Part shown: piece after piece, positions 15,779 to 22,837 of the stretch
Numbering within the stretch: position 1 is the first letter of the stretch
Layout: the number at the start of each line of letters is the position of its first letter
DNA from: QQUD01 sp039029915
Lineage (GTDB): Bacteria > Chloroflexota > Anaerolineae > Promineifilales > Promineifilaceae
NCBI GenBank assembly: GCA_039029915.1
Contig: JBCCFD010000067.1
Location: 1-24,227, forward strand
Direction: 5' to 3'
Length of the DNA: 24,227 nt
Notes under the pieces: generated by a model
What the model was told of the DNA's origin: nothing
Database searches by the model: none
What the model saw: only the letters and a program-made list of their open reading frames with translations
Made by a program: the position numbers and the translations under genes

Positions 15779-16510
15779 TTAAGGGGTTGTTACCGATTTG
15801 ATAAGATTTTGCTGTTTTTGGCACAAACCCTGTATTCCCTCCGAGGCGAGGGCGATCATTTGATTAAATTGCTCTGAGCTAATGGGCTCTTTTTCGGCCG
15901 TGCCCTGTACCTCAATTATTGCGCCTTTGGCTGTCATAATGACGTTAACGTCTGCTTCAGCTTGGGAATCTTCGACGTATGGTAAATCAAGAACCACCTC
16001 TCCATCGACTAAACCCACTGAGATAGCCGCGATTTGTTGTCGAAGCACCGCTTCTGGTAGCTCTCCAGCTTGAATTAACGGCCGTAACGCCAAAGCCACT
16101 GCCAGCCAGCCTCCAGTAATAGCCGCAGTCCGCGTCCCACCATCTGCTTGTAAAACATCACAATCAACGGTTAAGGTGCGTTCGCCAAGGGCCTGCAGAT
16201 CCACCGCCATGCGCAAACTGCGCCCAATTAAACGTGATATTTCTTGAGTGCGGCCTTTAGGCCAGCGCTGTTCGCGGCGGGTGCGCTGTTGTGTGCTTCG
16301 GGGCAGCATGGCGTATTCGGCCGTTAACCAGCCGTGGGGATTTTCTCGATGCTTAAGCCAGCCGGGCAGACTGTCTTCCAGTGTCACATTACACAGAACG
16401 TGGGTGTTGCCAAATTTACATAAAATTGAACCCTCTGCCCATTTGGTAAAGTTTGGTTCAAACTGTATCTGTCGAAGCTGGTTGTTTAAACGGCTGTCTG
16501 CTCTTGCCAT
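15779..16510 (-). CDS. rph: Ribonuclease PH
   Basis: Using the ATG at 16510-16508, preceded by a near-perfect AAGGTGA site, gives 243 aa, the usual RNase PH length. A longer form would begin at a GTG with no ribosome site. Family landmarks are the N-terminal ARADSR...LRQI, the conserved RTRREQRWPKGRTQEISRLIGR stretch that includes the phosphate-binding arginines, and CDVLQADGGTRTA. RNase PH trims tRNA 3' ends by phosphorolysis and works in the cytosol as a hexamer. It follows the mazG-like gene after a 369-bp structured spacer, so it may have its own promoter there. Confidence 0.94.
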   Translation of the reverse strand: MARADSRLNNQLRQIQFEPNFTKWAEGSILCKFGNTHVLCNVTLEDSLPGWLKHRENPHGWLTAEYAMLPRSTQQRTRREQRWPKGRTQEISRLIGRSLRMAVDLQALGERTLTVDCDVLQADGGTRTAAITGGWLAVALALRPLIQAGELPEAVLRQQIAAISVGLVDGEVVLDLPYVEDSQAEADVNVIMTAKGAIIEVQGTAEKEPISSEQFNQMIALASEGIQGLCQKQQNLIKSVTTP

Positions 16511-16879
16511 ACGAATCACCTTATCTGCAAAATTTGTTAGTTTCGTAGAGAAAGTCACAAATTTTTATTAAAAATGCGATTTTCTTGAAAACTCTTTGTT
16601 TTTTCACTGTTGGGCCGAGTACTAGGACCTGATTTGGGACTAATGTCTCTCTGCAAAAACGGCCGTTTGGTACCCTAAGGGGAATGTAACACCAAAAGCA
16701 AATTTATACACTGTTCATAGCCTCATAACGTTGTGCTCTATGAGGCACGGATTTTGTATCCACCTAAGAAGACCCGAACTGCGCTCTGACAACTAACGGG
16801 CAAACTCAATTAAGATGATTAATTGAGCCGCCGCCTCTGGGGAAATGGCAATTTATTGGCGCAGTTTCGGACTCTCTTC
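16511..16879. other. Structured intergenic region between mazG-like gene and rph
   Basis: This 369-bp gap has no credible ORF. It holds a candidate three-way-junction RNA (16766-16881), an 8-bp hairpin GCCTCATA/TATGAGGC (16720-16727 and 16739-16746), and an intergenic copy of ACGGCCGT (16659-16666). It must also hold the rph ribosome-binding site. Its AT content is not much higher than that of genes. Confidence 0.55.
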
Positions 16880-16881
16880 TT
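16766..16881. ncRNA. Candidate structured RNA or leader, strand uncertain
   Basis: AAGAAGA (16766-16772) pairs with TCTTCTT (16875-16881). After a small internal loop, CGAACTGCGC (16775-16784) pairs with GCGCAGTTTCG (16859-16869) with one bulge, for 17 pairs closing about 75 nt. Inside is a perfect 9-bp hairpin, CTCAATTAA/TTAATTGAG, with a 5-nt loop (16805-16827). The outer stem overlaps the mazG-like stop codon. On the minus strand it would be a 3' UTR or rph leader element; on the plus strand a free-standing RNA. It matches no riboswitch, T-box, 6S or SRP signature that I can recognise. Confidence 0.4.
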
Positions 16882-17287
16882 ATCTCCCAAGACGTTTAAT
16901 CAGTGAAGCTACATCGGCCGGTTGCCAGCCCGGTGGCTTGAGCAACTTGCCATCCTCTCGTCGTGGCCCATCCATCTTAGTCATATTTGCGCGATGAATT
17001 TCTGCGAAAACGGCATCGGCATCAATCCCACAGGCTGAAAAAGTACCATATACCACATAGAGCAGGTCGGCTAGTTCATGGGCTAAGGACGCAAGGGGCT
17101 GGTCTTGTTCGCCAGCAGCCTGCTCACATATTTGGGTAATTGCTTCTTTGACCTCGTCGAACTCTTCCGATATGAGCTTTAACCGAAACTGCAGAATATC
17201 TAAATCGGGTGTGGTTGGTGAAGACGGCCGTTTTGCACCAGCCGCCTTCTGGAAATCTTCAATCTTTTGAAAATTCGATTGGATCAT
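16880..17287 (-). CDS. MazG-like all-alpha NTP pyrophosphohydrolase (DR2231/HisE type)
   Basis: The 135-aa protein has the all-alpha NTP-PPase metal site: EEFDE (41-45) and HELAD (70-74), giving the ExxE...ExxD arrangement. The length and the ELADLLYVVYG stretch resemble the single-domain DR2231-like group rather than two-domain MazG. Such enzymes hydrolyse (d)NTPs to monophosphates, often as housecleaning of noncanonical nucleotides. Its ATG overlaps the upstream DUF3105 stop by four bases (ATGA), so the two are translationally coupled. The product is cytosolic. Confidence 0.82.
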   Translation of the reverse strand: MIQSNFQKIEDFQKAAGAKRPSSPTTPDLDILQFRLKLISEEFDEVKEAITQICEQAAGEQDQPLASLAHELADLLYVVYGTFSACGIDADAVFAEIHRANMTKMDGPRREDGKLLKPPGWQPADVASLIKRLGR

Positions 17288-17856
17288 TGGTCAGCAAGTT
17301 CAGATGTTCCGCTGAAGCAGGTTGCCCCTCGCTCGGGAGTAAATTCACTATTTTGATACCGATTTAAGAATCGTTCAACGCGGCGATCGTTGCCAGAATC
17401 CAGCTCTAATTGAACTTGCCATGCGGTTAATACGACGGGACTTTTTAAATTAGGATAAGGACTTAATAAGGCTAATGATTCATCCCGAACGGCATCTTCC
17501 AAAGCTTCAACTTGGTCACTGGGTAGATCAGGTTGATAAGCAACCCAAACTGCGCCGTGCTCTAAAGAGTGAATGACGTGCTCAGGGGCGACTGGGTCAT
17601 CATAAATGCCGCAATTTTGCCAAGTCGGGTTGTGCAGCCCTCCTGGAGGAGGCAGTTCATAATCCTCAAACAGGTAAACGAAGTCTGAATCATGACCCCG
17701 CTCGCGGGTGCTAAATTCTACAACGCCCTCAATAGGTGCTGGTCCCCGGACGTTTAAAAAGAGTAATACCCCTAACAAAACGACACCAAGGAGAACTGCC
17801 CCAATGACAACGGGGTTTATTGGTGATGTTGTTTTACTCACAGGTCTTCTGGTCAT
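17284..17856 (-). CDS. DUF3105 membrane-anchored protein
   Basis: The 190-aa protein has one N-terminal transmembrane helix (about 15-36) and an extracytoplasmic DUF3105 domain. Its hallmark is GLHNPTWQNCGIYDDPV (73-89) followed by HSLEHGAVWVAY (96-107). Conserved His75, His96, His100 and Cys82, plus a Cys near 181, could bind metal or form a disulfide, but the family has no known function. GGAGTAGAGA precedes the ATG. It is cotranscribed with the mazG-like gene. Unlike most neighbours, it lacks an ACGGCCGT copy. Confidence 0.85.
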   Translation of the reverse strand: MTRRPVSKTTSPINPVVIGAVLLGVVLLGVLLFLNVRGPAPIEGVVEFSTRERGHDSDFVYLFEDYELPPPGGLHNPTWQNCGIYDDPVAPEHVIHSLEHGAVWVAYQPDLPSDQVEALEDAVRDESLALLSPYPNLKSPVVLTAWQVQLELDSGNDRRVERFLNRYQNSEFTPERGATCFSGTSELADQ

Positions 17857-17955
17857 TCTCTACTCCTATTGGGTGAACGGAAAGTTGTTTTTTGAATCGC
17901 TTTCGGCATAAACTTTCCGATTCTGTTCCCCTCGATTGATCAAAAAAGGACGGCT

Positions 17956-18069
17956 TAAGTGTTCCGAAGTTTCTAAATTGAAAACCCAGTTAGATAAAAG
18001 CTTCGGAACCTCGAGGAAACGAAGATTACAGCCGGCGTTTTTTCTAAGCAGGAACGTCGTTTCACTTAA
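17956..18069. repeat. Two-hairpin 114-bp element, copy A (downstream of copA)
   Basis: The element starts TAAGTG and ends CACTTA, forming short terminal inverted repeats. Inside are GTTCCGAAG/CTTCGGAAC (17961-17969 and 18000-18008) and an imperfect GAAACGA/TCGTTTC pair. A near-identical copy in the same orientation lies at 20708-20822 on the other side of copA. In this copy CGGCTTA (17951-17957) and TAAGCCG (18074-18080) extend the outer pairing. It looks like a small non-autonomous mobile repeat or a structured RNA element. It occupies most of the 275-bp gap downstream of copA. Confidence 0.8.
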
Positions 18070-18131
18070 CGCGTAAGCCGCCCTCGAAATTATACGCAAA
18101 TTCAGTTTATAACCGAATGTTATGATTACAA

Positions 18132-20657
18132 TTAATATCTTCTTAACCGAAGGGCGTTTGTGACAACGCTGATGCTTGAAAACGCCATTGCGCCGGCTGC
18201 TAAAATTGGATGCAGTTCACGCAAGAAGTCTGGTGCCCAAACGAAGGGGGCCAAAATACCGGCCGCAATAGGAATCAGAGCGACATTATACCCAAAGGCC
18301 CACCCTAAATTTTGCCAAATGTTGCGCATCGTTGCGCTTGATAAAGCTTGGGCTTGAGGCACACTGCGCAGATCGCCTCGCATTAATGTCACGTCGGCCG
18401 TTTCCATCGCGACGTCAGTTCCCGTGCCAATGGCGAATCCGACATCTGCCTGGGCAAGGGCTGGGGCGTCGTTAATGCCATCACCTACCATGCCCACATG
18501 GAAGCCTTCTTCTTGTAGCCGTTTGATTTGCTGTGCTTTCTCACCGGGAAGAACGTTGGCATAGACGCGATCAACCCCGACAGATTGCGCGATAGCATCA
18601 GCTGTGGCTTGGTTATCGCCAGTGAGCATAATCACCTGCGCCCCGCCTCGTTTCATTTCCGCAATCGCCTCTTTGGAGCTTTCTTTGACGGTATCGGCAA
18701 CGGCAATGAGCGCCACGGCCGTTCCGTCTAGGGCCATCCACATCACCGTTTTGGCTTCTTGCTGAAGGCGCTCCTCATCGGTCAGCAGCGCATCAAGAAC
18801 GATGTTTTCTTGATTCATAAGACGCTTGTTGCCAAGCAGCACGTGCTGACTATCAACCACCGCATTGATGCCGTGCCCAGCAACGGCCGTAAACGATTCC
18901 GGTACCAGCAATGTCAACCCTTGTGCCTTAGCCTCGGCAACGATGGCTTCACCAAGCGGGTGTTCCGAGCCGACTTCAGCGGAAGCCGCCAGCTGTAGAA
19001 GTTGGGTTTGGTGAGGGGGGGATTGGGAGATTGCTAAATCGCTCCCACCTGACACCTGTGACCGGACACCGGACACCTGAGGCGTGACGCTTGATACCAC
19101 AAAATCTGTCACGACAGGCTCCCCTTTGGTAATGGTGCCCGTTTTATCTAGCACGATGGCGTCAAGCTGTTTGACCTGCTCAAGAGCGGTGCTGTTTTTG
19201 AAGAGAATGCCCTTTTCCGCGCCCTTGCCCATGCCGACCATGATTGAGGTTGGTGTGGCTAACCCCATGGCGCAAGGGCAGGCGATGACGAGAACGGCCG
19301 TTAATCGCAGCAGTGCCGCTACAAATCCCGCGCCGCTGGCCAACCAAATGACAAAGACGAGGGCGGCTAAAACCAAAACAAACGGCACAAAGTAGGCCGA
19401 AACTTGGTCGACAACCCGCTGGATGGGTGCTTTGCTGCCCTGGGCTTGCTCAACAAGCTTGATAATTTGAGCCAAAGCGGTTTCTTTGCCGACGCGGGTG
19501 GCTTCGATGGTTAGAAGACCCTGCTTGTTAAGCGTTGCCCCCACAACTTCATCCCCAACGGTTTTTTCAACCGGTAAGCTTTCACCCGTAATCATGCTTT
19601 CGTCGAGGGATGAATGGCCGTTAACAACCACGCCGTCAACCGGTACCTTCTCGCCCGGCTTGATTAAAACCTGATCGCCAACTTGGACATCCGCAATGGG
19701 AACATCCATCTCAGTGCCATTGCGCACAACGCGAGCCGTTTTGGGCTGTAAGCCAATCAGTTTTTTGATGGCCTCAGAGGTGCGCCCCTTGGCGCGAGCT
19801 TCCAGCAGTTTGCCTAACACAATCAGGGTAATGATGACGGCTGAGGTTTCAAAAAAGACGTGTTCGCCTAGCTGGTTGGAGCCTAATGTTTTAGCAATCA
19901 ACACAGCCACGCTGTACAGATAGGCGACTGATGATCCCATGGCAACCAGCACATCCATATTGGCGCTGCCATTGCGTAAGCTTTTGTAGGCACCGACGTA
20001 ATAATCCCAGCCCACGTAAAATTGAACCGGAGTGGCAAGCACCAAAAAGAGCCAGTTAACCCAGTTGGCGTGTGCCCAATGCCCCACAAGCCCAAAATCT
20101 CGGGCCATGCTAAAGATGAAGAGGGGGAGTGAGAAGATGACGCCAATAAGGAAGCGGTGCTGTTGATGTTTAATTTCTGCATCCCGGGCCGCTTGCTCAG
20201 CGTCTTCAGGCTGGTCAGAAACGGCCGTTTCAACCACATCATACCCAGCCCGACGCACAGCAGCCGCCAGTTCGGCCTGCCCAATTACCCCAGAGGCGAG
20301 AGAGACGGTGGCTTTCTCGCTCGCGTAGTTCACGTTGGCATCAATAACGCCATCTACCTTTTTTAAGGCGCGTTCCACGTTGGCCACGCAGTTGGCGCAC
20401 GTCATGCCTAAGATAGGCAGCTCGATTTCCGTTTGTGGAATTTCATAACCCGCTCTGGCAATTCGCGCGACGACGGCGTCCGTTAGCTTTTGACCCTTAG
20501 CGACGGCTGGATCATAGGAAATCGTCAGTTTTTCGTTGGCAAAATTAACGGCCGCTTCTGTCACGCCATCCACTTTCTTGGCGTTTCGTTCAACAGCCGC
20601 CACGCAGTTGGCACACGTCATGCCAATCACGGGAAAGGTTAGTTGTTTTTCAGACAT
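18132..20657 (-). CDS. copA: Copper-translocating P1B-type ATPase
   Basis: The 841-aa pump has two N-terminal heavy-metal domains with GMTCANC (CxxC at 15/18 and 87/90). It has the actuator TGES (357-360), the Cu(I) site CPC (460-462), phosphorylation motif DKTGT (504-508), the HP dipeptide (566-567), GDGIND (725-730) and YN (790-791). These features define a Cu(I) exporter of the cytoplasmic membrane. About 28 residues (525-552) between the phosphorylation and nucleotide-binding regions are Ser/Gln-rich and encoded by GGTGTCCGGTGTCCGG-type repeats, an unusual in-frame insertion. It is the last gene of csoR-copZ-copA and lies between two copies of a 115-bp repeat. No clear ribosome-binding site precedes the ATG. 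Confidence 0.95.
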   Translation of the reverse strand: MSEKQLTFPVIGMTCANCVAAVERNAKKVDGVTEAAVNFANEKLTISYDPAVAKGQKLTDAVVARIARAGYEIPQTEIELPILGMTCANCVANVERALKKVDGVIDANVNYASEKATVSLASGVIGQAELAAAVRRAGYDVVETAVSDQPEDAEQAARDAEIKHQQHRFLIGVIFSLPLFIFSMARDFGLVGHWAHANWVNWLFLVLATPVQFYVGWDYYVGAYKSLRNGSANMDVLVAMGSSVAYLYSVAVLIAKTLGSNQLGEHVFFETSAVIITLIVLGKLLEARAKGRTSEAIKKLIGLQPKTARVVRNGTEMDVPIADVQVGDQVLIKPGEKVPVDGVVVNGHSSLDESMITGESLPVEKTVGDEVVGATLNKQGLLTIEATRVGKETALAQIIKLVEQAQGSKAPIQRVVDQVSAYFVPFVLVLAALVFVIWLASGAGFVAALLRLTAVLVIACPCAMGLATPTSIMVGMGKGAEKGILFKNSTALEQVKQLDAIVLDKTGTITKGEPVVTDFVVSSVTPQVSGVRSQVSGGSDLAISQSPPHQTQLLQLAASAEVGSEHPLGEAIVAEAKAQGLTLLVPESFTAVAGHGINAVVDSQHVLLGNKRLMNQENIVLDALLTDEERLQQEAKTVMWMALDGTAVALIAVADTVKESSKEAIAEMKRGGAQVIMLTGDNQATADAIAQSVGVDRVYANVLPGEKAQQIKRLQEEGFHVGMVGDGINDAPALAQADVGFAIGTGTDVAMETADVTLMRGDLRSVPQAQALSSATMRNIWQNLGWAFGYNVALIPIAAGILAPFVWAPDFLRELHPILAAGAMAFSSISVVTNALRLRRY
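18996..19087. repeat. Word-repeat insertion within copA
   Basis: On the plus strand this stretch reads as GGACACC/ACACCTG words followed by a GGGATTGGGAGATTGC block. The latter matches the intergenic ATTGGG words at 3400-3430. It encodes residues 525-552 of CopA, where related pumps usually have only a short loop. It keeps the frame. Confidence 0.6.
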
Positions 20658-20916
20658 AATTTTTTTGAATAGAGCGGAGGGAGAAAAGATCGGGATGGGT
20701 TTGTGGGTAAGTGTTCCGAAGTTTCTAAATTGAAAAACACGTTAGATAAAATCTTCGGAACCTCGAGGAAACGAAGTTTATCGCCGTCGTTTTATTCAAA
20801 ACAGGAACTTCGTTTCACTTAATAATTTGTTATTAGTTATTTGTTATTAGTTATTTGCTATGATACTAACCAATAACTAATAACCACTAACCATTAACCC
20901 AATGCCCTAATCCCCA
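20658..20916. other. copZ-copA spacer with repeat copy B and TTATTAG words
   Basis: The 259-bp spacer holds the 115-bp two-hairpin element at 20708-20822, then a run of TTATTAGTTATTTG-type words (20824-20905). The same words recur at 21155-21190 between csoR and copZ. No ORF is seen. For copA to be transcribed with csoR and copZ, RNA polymerase must pass through this structured region. Confidence 0.6.
20708..20822. repeat. Two-hairpin 115-bp element, copy B (upstream of copA)
   Basis: This is roughly 85-90% identical by eye to copy A at 17956-18069, in the same orientation. Both hairpins are intact here: TTCCGAAG/CTTCGGAA and a perfect GAAACGAAG/CTTCGTTTC, with termini TAAGTG/CACTTA. The two copies share sequence in the stems and in the linker CCTCGAGGAAACGAAG, but differ in loops, as expected of a structure under constraint or of a recently spread repeat. 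Confidence 0.8.
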
Positions 20917-21123
20917 CTACGCCTCCGGCGGGTAGTTAATCTCAACCAGTAAGGCTTGAATCTGTTCCCAAGAGGCGGGATCGCCCCATTCAACGGTGAC
21001 TTGTTTGCTGCCTTCTTCCGCTTTTACGGCCGTTACGCCGGCGATATCGCTTACTTCTAATTCAATGGTGTGTGTGCAGTGTCCGCAGCTAATGGCCGGA
21101 ACGGTAAATGTTTTTGTAGACAT
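20917..21123 (-). CDS. copZ: Copper chaperone, HMA-domain protein
   Basis: The 68-aa protein is a single heavy-metal-associated domain with the metal motif SCGHCTH (Cys13 and Cys16). It should bind Cu(I) in the cytosol and hand it to the CopA heavy-metal domains. AGGAG lies six bases before the ATG. It is the middle gene of the csoR-copZ-copA set. One ACGGCCGT copy (21026-21033) encodes TAV. Confidence 0.88.
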   Translation of the reverse strand: MSTKTFTVPAISCGHCTHTIELEVSDIAGVTAVKAEEGSKQVTVEWGDPASWEQIQALLVEINYPPEA

Positions 21124-21231
21124 GGTTTCTCCTGAGAGCTAGAGGCTAGAGTAGGGAGTCAGTTATTAGTTATTCGACAGTTAGTTGTTCGTTATTCCTA
21201 GTTTCTTACTCTCTACTCTGTTCTCTCTTCT
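21124..21231. repeat. csoR-copZ spacer made of simple word repeats
   Basis: The 108-bp spacer contains near-tandem AGAGCTAGAGGCTAGAG and TTATTAGTTATTCG words, plus a pyrimidine-rich CTCTACTCTGTTCTCTCTTCTC tract just past the csoR stop. Nothing resembling a separate promoter stands out. Confidence 0.45.
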
Positions 21232-21510
21232 CTATAGCTTGTTCGTCATATCAAAGACGCCGGTGATTTCCTCAAGCATCGTTTCACGTTCATCTGGATC
21301 ATCACCACGAATAGCAGTGGTGACACAGGTTCGTAGATGGTTGTCGAGCATCATTGTGCTCACTTTGTTGAGGGCGGCCTGCACGGCCTGAATCTGCTTA
21401 ATGACGTCGATGCAATAAACATCTTCTTCAACCATGCGTTCAATCCCTTTAATATGGCCTGATGCACTGGCTAATCTTTGTTTGACGGATTTTTTTGTTT
21501 TATTGTTCAT
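21232..21510 (-). CDS. csoR: CsoR-family copper-sensing repressor
   Basis: The 92-aa all-helical protein has the CsoR copper ligands Cys33 (VYCIDV), His58 and Cys62 (DNHLRTC), the Cys-His-Cys set that distinguishes CsoR from RcnR/FrmR relatives. In the apo form it represses its own operon; Cu(I) binding releases DNA. It heads csoR-copZ-copA and has a G/C-tract operator directly upstream. The start ATG at 21510 lies nine bases after a GGGGGTAGG that serves both as ribosome-binding sequence and half of the operator. Confidence 0.93.
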   Translation of the reverse strand: MNNKTKKSVKQRLASASGHIKGIERMVEEDVYCIDVIKQIQAVQAALNKVSTMMLDNHLRTCVTTAIRGDDPDERETMLEEITGVFDMTNKL

Positions 21511-21520
21511 AATAAAAAAC

Positions 21521-21542
21521 CTACCCCCTATGGGGGGGGGAT
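21521..21542. promoter_or_regulatory. CsoR operator
   Basis: CTACCCCCTATGGGGGGG is a pseudopalindrome of a C-tract and a G-tract, matching the known CsoR operator type (TACCCCN2-4GGGG). It covers the predicted transcription start and the ribosome-binding site of csoR, so binding should block both initiation and early elongation. Confidence 0.85.
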
Positions 21543-21548
21543 AAGCGT

Positions 21549-21577
21549 ATCGTACTTTGATTAGAAACGGCCGTCAA
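21549..21577 (-). promoter_or_regulatory. Sigma-70-like promoter of the csoR-copZ-copA operon
   Basis: On the minus strand, TTGACG (21577-21572) is followed after exactly 17 bases by TACGAT (21554-21549). The start point predicted near 21542 falls at the edge of the CsoR operator. The -35 hexamer overlaps an ACGGCCGT palindrome (21567-21574), one of only two copies outside genes. Confidence 0.7.
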
Positions 21578-21781
21578 TAGGAAGCCCAATAAGTGGGTAT
21601 GGTTCTAATAGAATTTTTACAAAATGAGATAGGTATGAATATAAATTTAGAACGTTTGTTCTGTCTATCTGTGCAAATATAATTACGCCAATACTTAATT
21701 TATAGGTTAATAATCGATTTACAGAATGAATTTAAAATTTGAAAATCGTAGAGACTTGAGTTTACATAAAAGAGGAATTTG
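21578..21781. other. AT-rich divergent spacer between csoR and DUF2461 gene
   Basis: About 200 bp of AT-rich DNA lies upstream of the plus-strand DUF2461 gene, which should hold that gene's promoter. Candidate hexamers exist (TTTACA near 21720) but none is convincing. No repeat or ORF is evident. Confidence 0.4.
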
Positions 21782-22477
21782 ATGAGTACATTTACTGGAT
21801 TTCCACAGGATGCCTTTCAATTTTTGGCTGAACTTGAAGAAAATAATGACAAAGAATGGTTTGGGGCCAACAAAAAACGGTATGAAGCCTCAGTCTTAGC
21901 ACCAACCACAGCGTTCATTGTAGCCGTTGGAGAACAACTCCAATCTGTCGTGCCCAATATTCGATACGACACGAAAACAAATGGGAGTGGCTCGCTCATG
22001 CGCATTCATCGGGATACTCGCTTTAGCAAAGATAAGACCCCCTATAAAACGAATGTCAGCGCAATGTGGTGGGAAGGCCCAGGCAAGAAAACTGTTTCCC
22101 CGGGCTTTGGTTTCCAAATGAACCAGCATGGCATGGGGTTGATGGCTGGGCAATTTGCCTTTGATAAGAACCAGCTAGCGCGCTATCGAGAGGTTGTTAA
22201 TGAGCCAAAACACGGCGACGCGCTTAATGCTGTAATCGGTTCGATTGATAGCGATCCTGATTATGAAATTTTAGGTGAACAATACAAAAAAGTGCCTCGG
22301 GGATATGATGCTGAGCATCCACACGGTGATTTATTGAAATACAAAGGGCTGTACAGTCATCCTAAAGCCCAACTTTCACCGGCCCAACTGATGCAGGCTG
22401 ATGTCGTTTCTGTGTGTAGTGAACAGCTCAAAAAAATGGCAGCGCTTCAGCAGTGGTTAGCCACCCATTTGCTCTAA
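21782..22477 (+). CDS. DUF2461 family protein
   Basis: The ATG at 21782 has GAGGA just upstream; a TTG three bases earlier is less likely. The 231-aa protein matches the DUF2461 (TIGR02453) pattern from its start: FPQDAFQFLAELEENNDKEWF, then LMRIHRDTRFSKDKTPYKTN near 78-98, and GFGFQMN. The family is widespread in bacteria and fungi and has no established function. No signal peptide is seen. It lacks an ACGGCCGT copy. It is the first plus-strand protein gene in the window and looks monocistronic. Confidence 0.85.
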   Translation: MSTFTGFPQDAFQFLAELEENNDKEWFGANKKRYEASVLAPTTAFIVAVGEQLQSVVPNIRYDTKTNGSGSLMRIHRDTRFSKDKTPYKTNVSAMWWEGPGKKTVSPGFGFQMNQHGMGLMAGQFAFDKNQLARYREVVNEPKHGDALNAVIGSIDSDPDYEILGEQYKKVPRGYDAEHPHGDLLKYKGLYSHPKAQLSPAQLMQADVVSVCSEQLKKMAALQQWLATHLL

Positions 22478-22539
22478 TGCAAAATTCACAAGATAGTTTG
22501 CAATAAATTAGTACTTTGTTACATAAGTTCCTTTTATGA

Positions 22540-22700
22540 TGTCATGTCGAGCGGGTCAAGCTGACTAACACGACAATCAATTAGAGAGTCGAGACATCTC
22601 TCCACTAAACTATTAAATAGAGTGTACTTCTCTAACGACGAGATGTCTCGACTCAGCTTAAGACCGAGACTGCTTTAATTTAGCGCCGCTCGACATGACA
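22540..22700. repeat. 161-bp nested inverted-repeat element (MITE-like)
   Basis: Outer arms are GTCATGTCGAGCGG (22541-22554) and CCGCTCGACATGAC (22686-22699), a perfect 14 bp extended by one T-A pair. Inner arms are GAGTCGAGACATCTC (22586-22600) and GAGATGTCTCGACTC (22640-22654), a perfect 15 bp. The words GTCATGTCGAGCG and GTCGAGACATCTC belong to a dispersed intergenic repeat type I recall from many environmental bacterial genomes. No transposase is encoded. It may act as a bidirectional terminator. Confidence 0.8.
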
Positions 22701-22758
22701 CAAAAGTAAAGGTTATTTTTGTAACAATGTATTAGGTCGGAAATGTGAAATTTATTTG

Positions 22759-22810
22759 GTGAAAACCAATAATTTAGCATTTCATCTTCAAGATAGTTTT
22801 TGGTTTTCAC
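22759..22810. promoter_or_regulatory. 11-bp perfect inverted repeat upstream of the 400-aa gene
   Basis: GTGAAAACCAA (22759-22769) pairs perfectly with TTGGTTTTCAC (22800-22810) across 30 nt. It ends 27 bp before the start codon, where it could be a two-site operator or a leader hairpin. Confidence 0.45.
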
Positions 22811-22837
22811 ATAGAAATGTTCAGGTAAAATTGAAGA

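Larger units (their letters stand above)
22478..22837. other. Intergenic region with nested inverted repeats
   Basis: This 360-bp gap between two plus-strand genes contains a 161-bp nested inverted-repeat element (22540-22700) and a separate perfect 11-bp inverted repeat directly before the next gene (22759-22810). TTGTTACA (about 22517) and TGTAACAA (about 22725) further bracket the first element. No ORF is credible. Confidence 0.6.

Noticed and set aside
16511..16558. GTG start giving a longer RNase PH
   Set aside because: The ATG at 16510 has a strong AAGGTGA site and gives the normal family length and N-terminus.
16600..16880. T-box or known riboswitch upstream of rph
   Set aside because: No GGGTGGNACCGCG antiterminator core or recognisable riboswitch motif on either strand.
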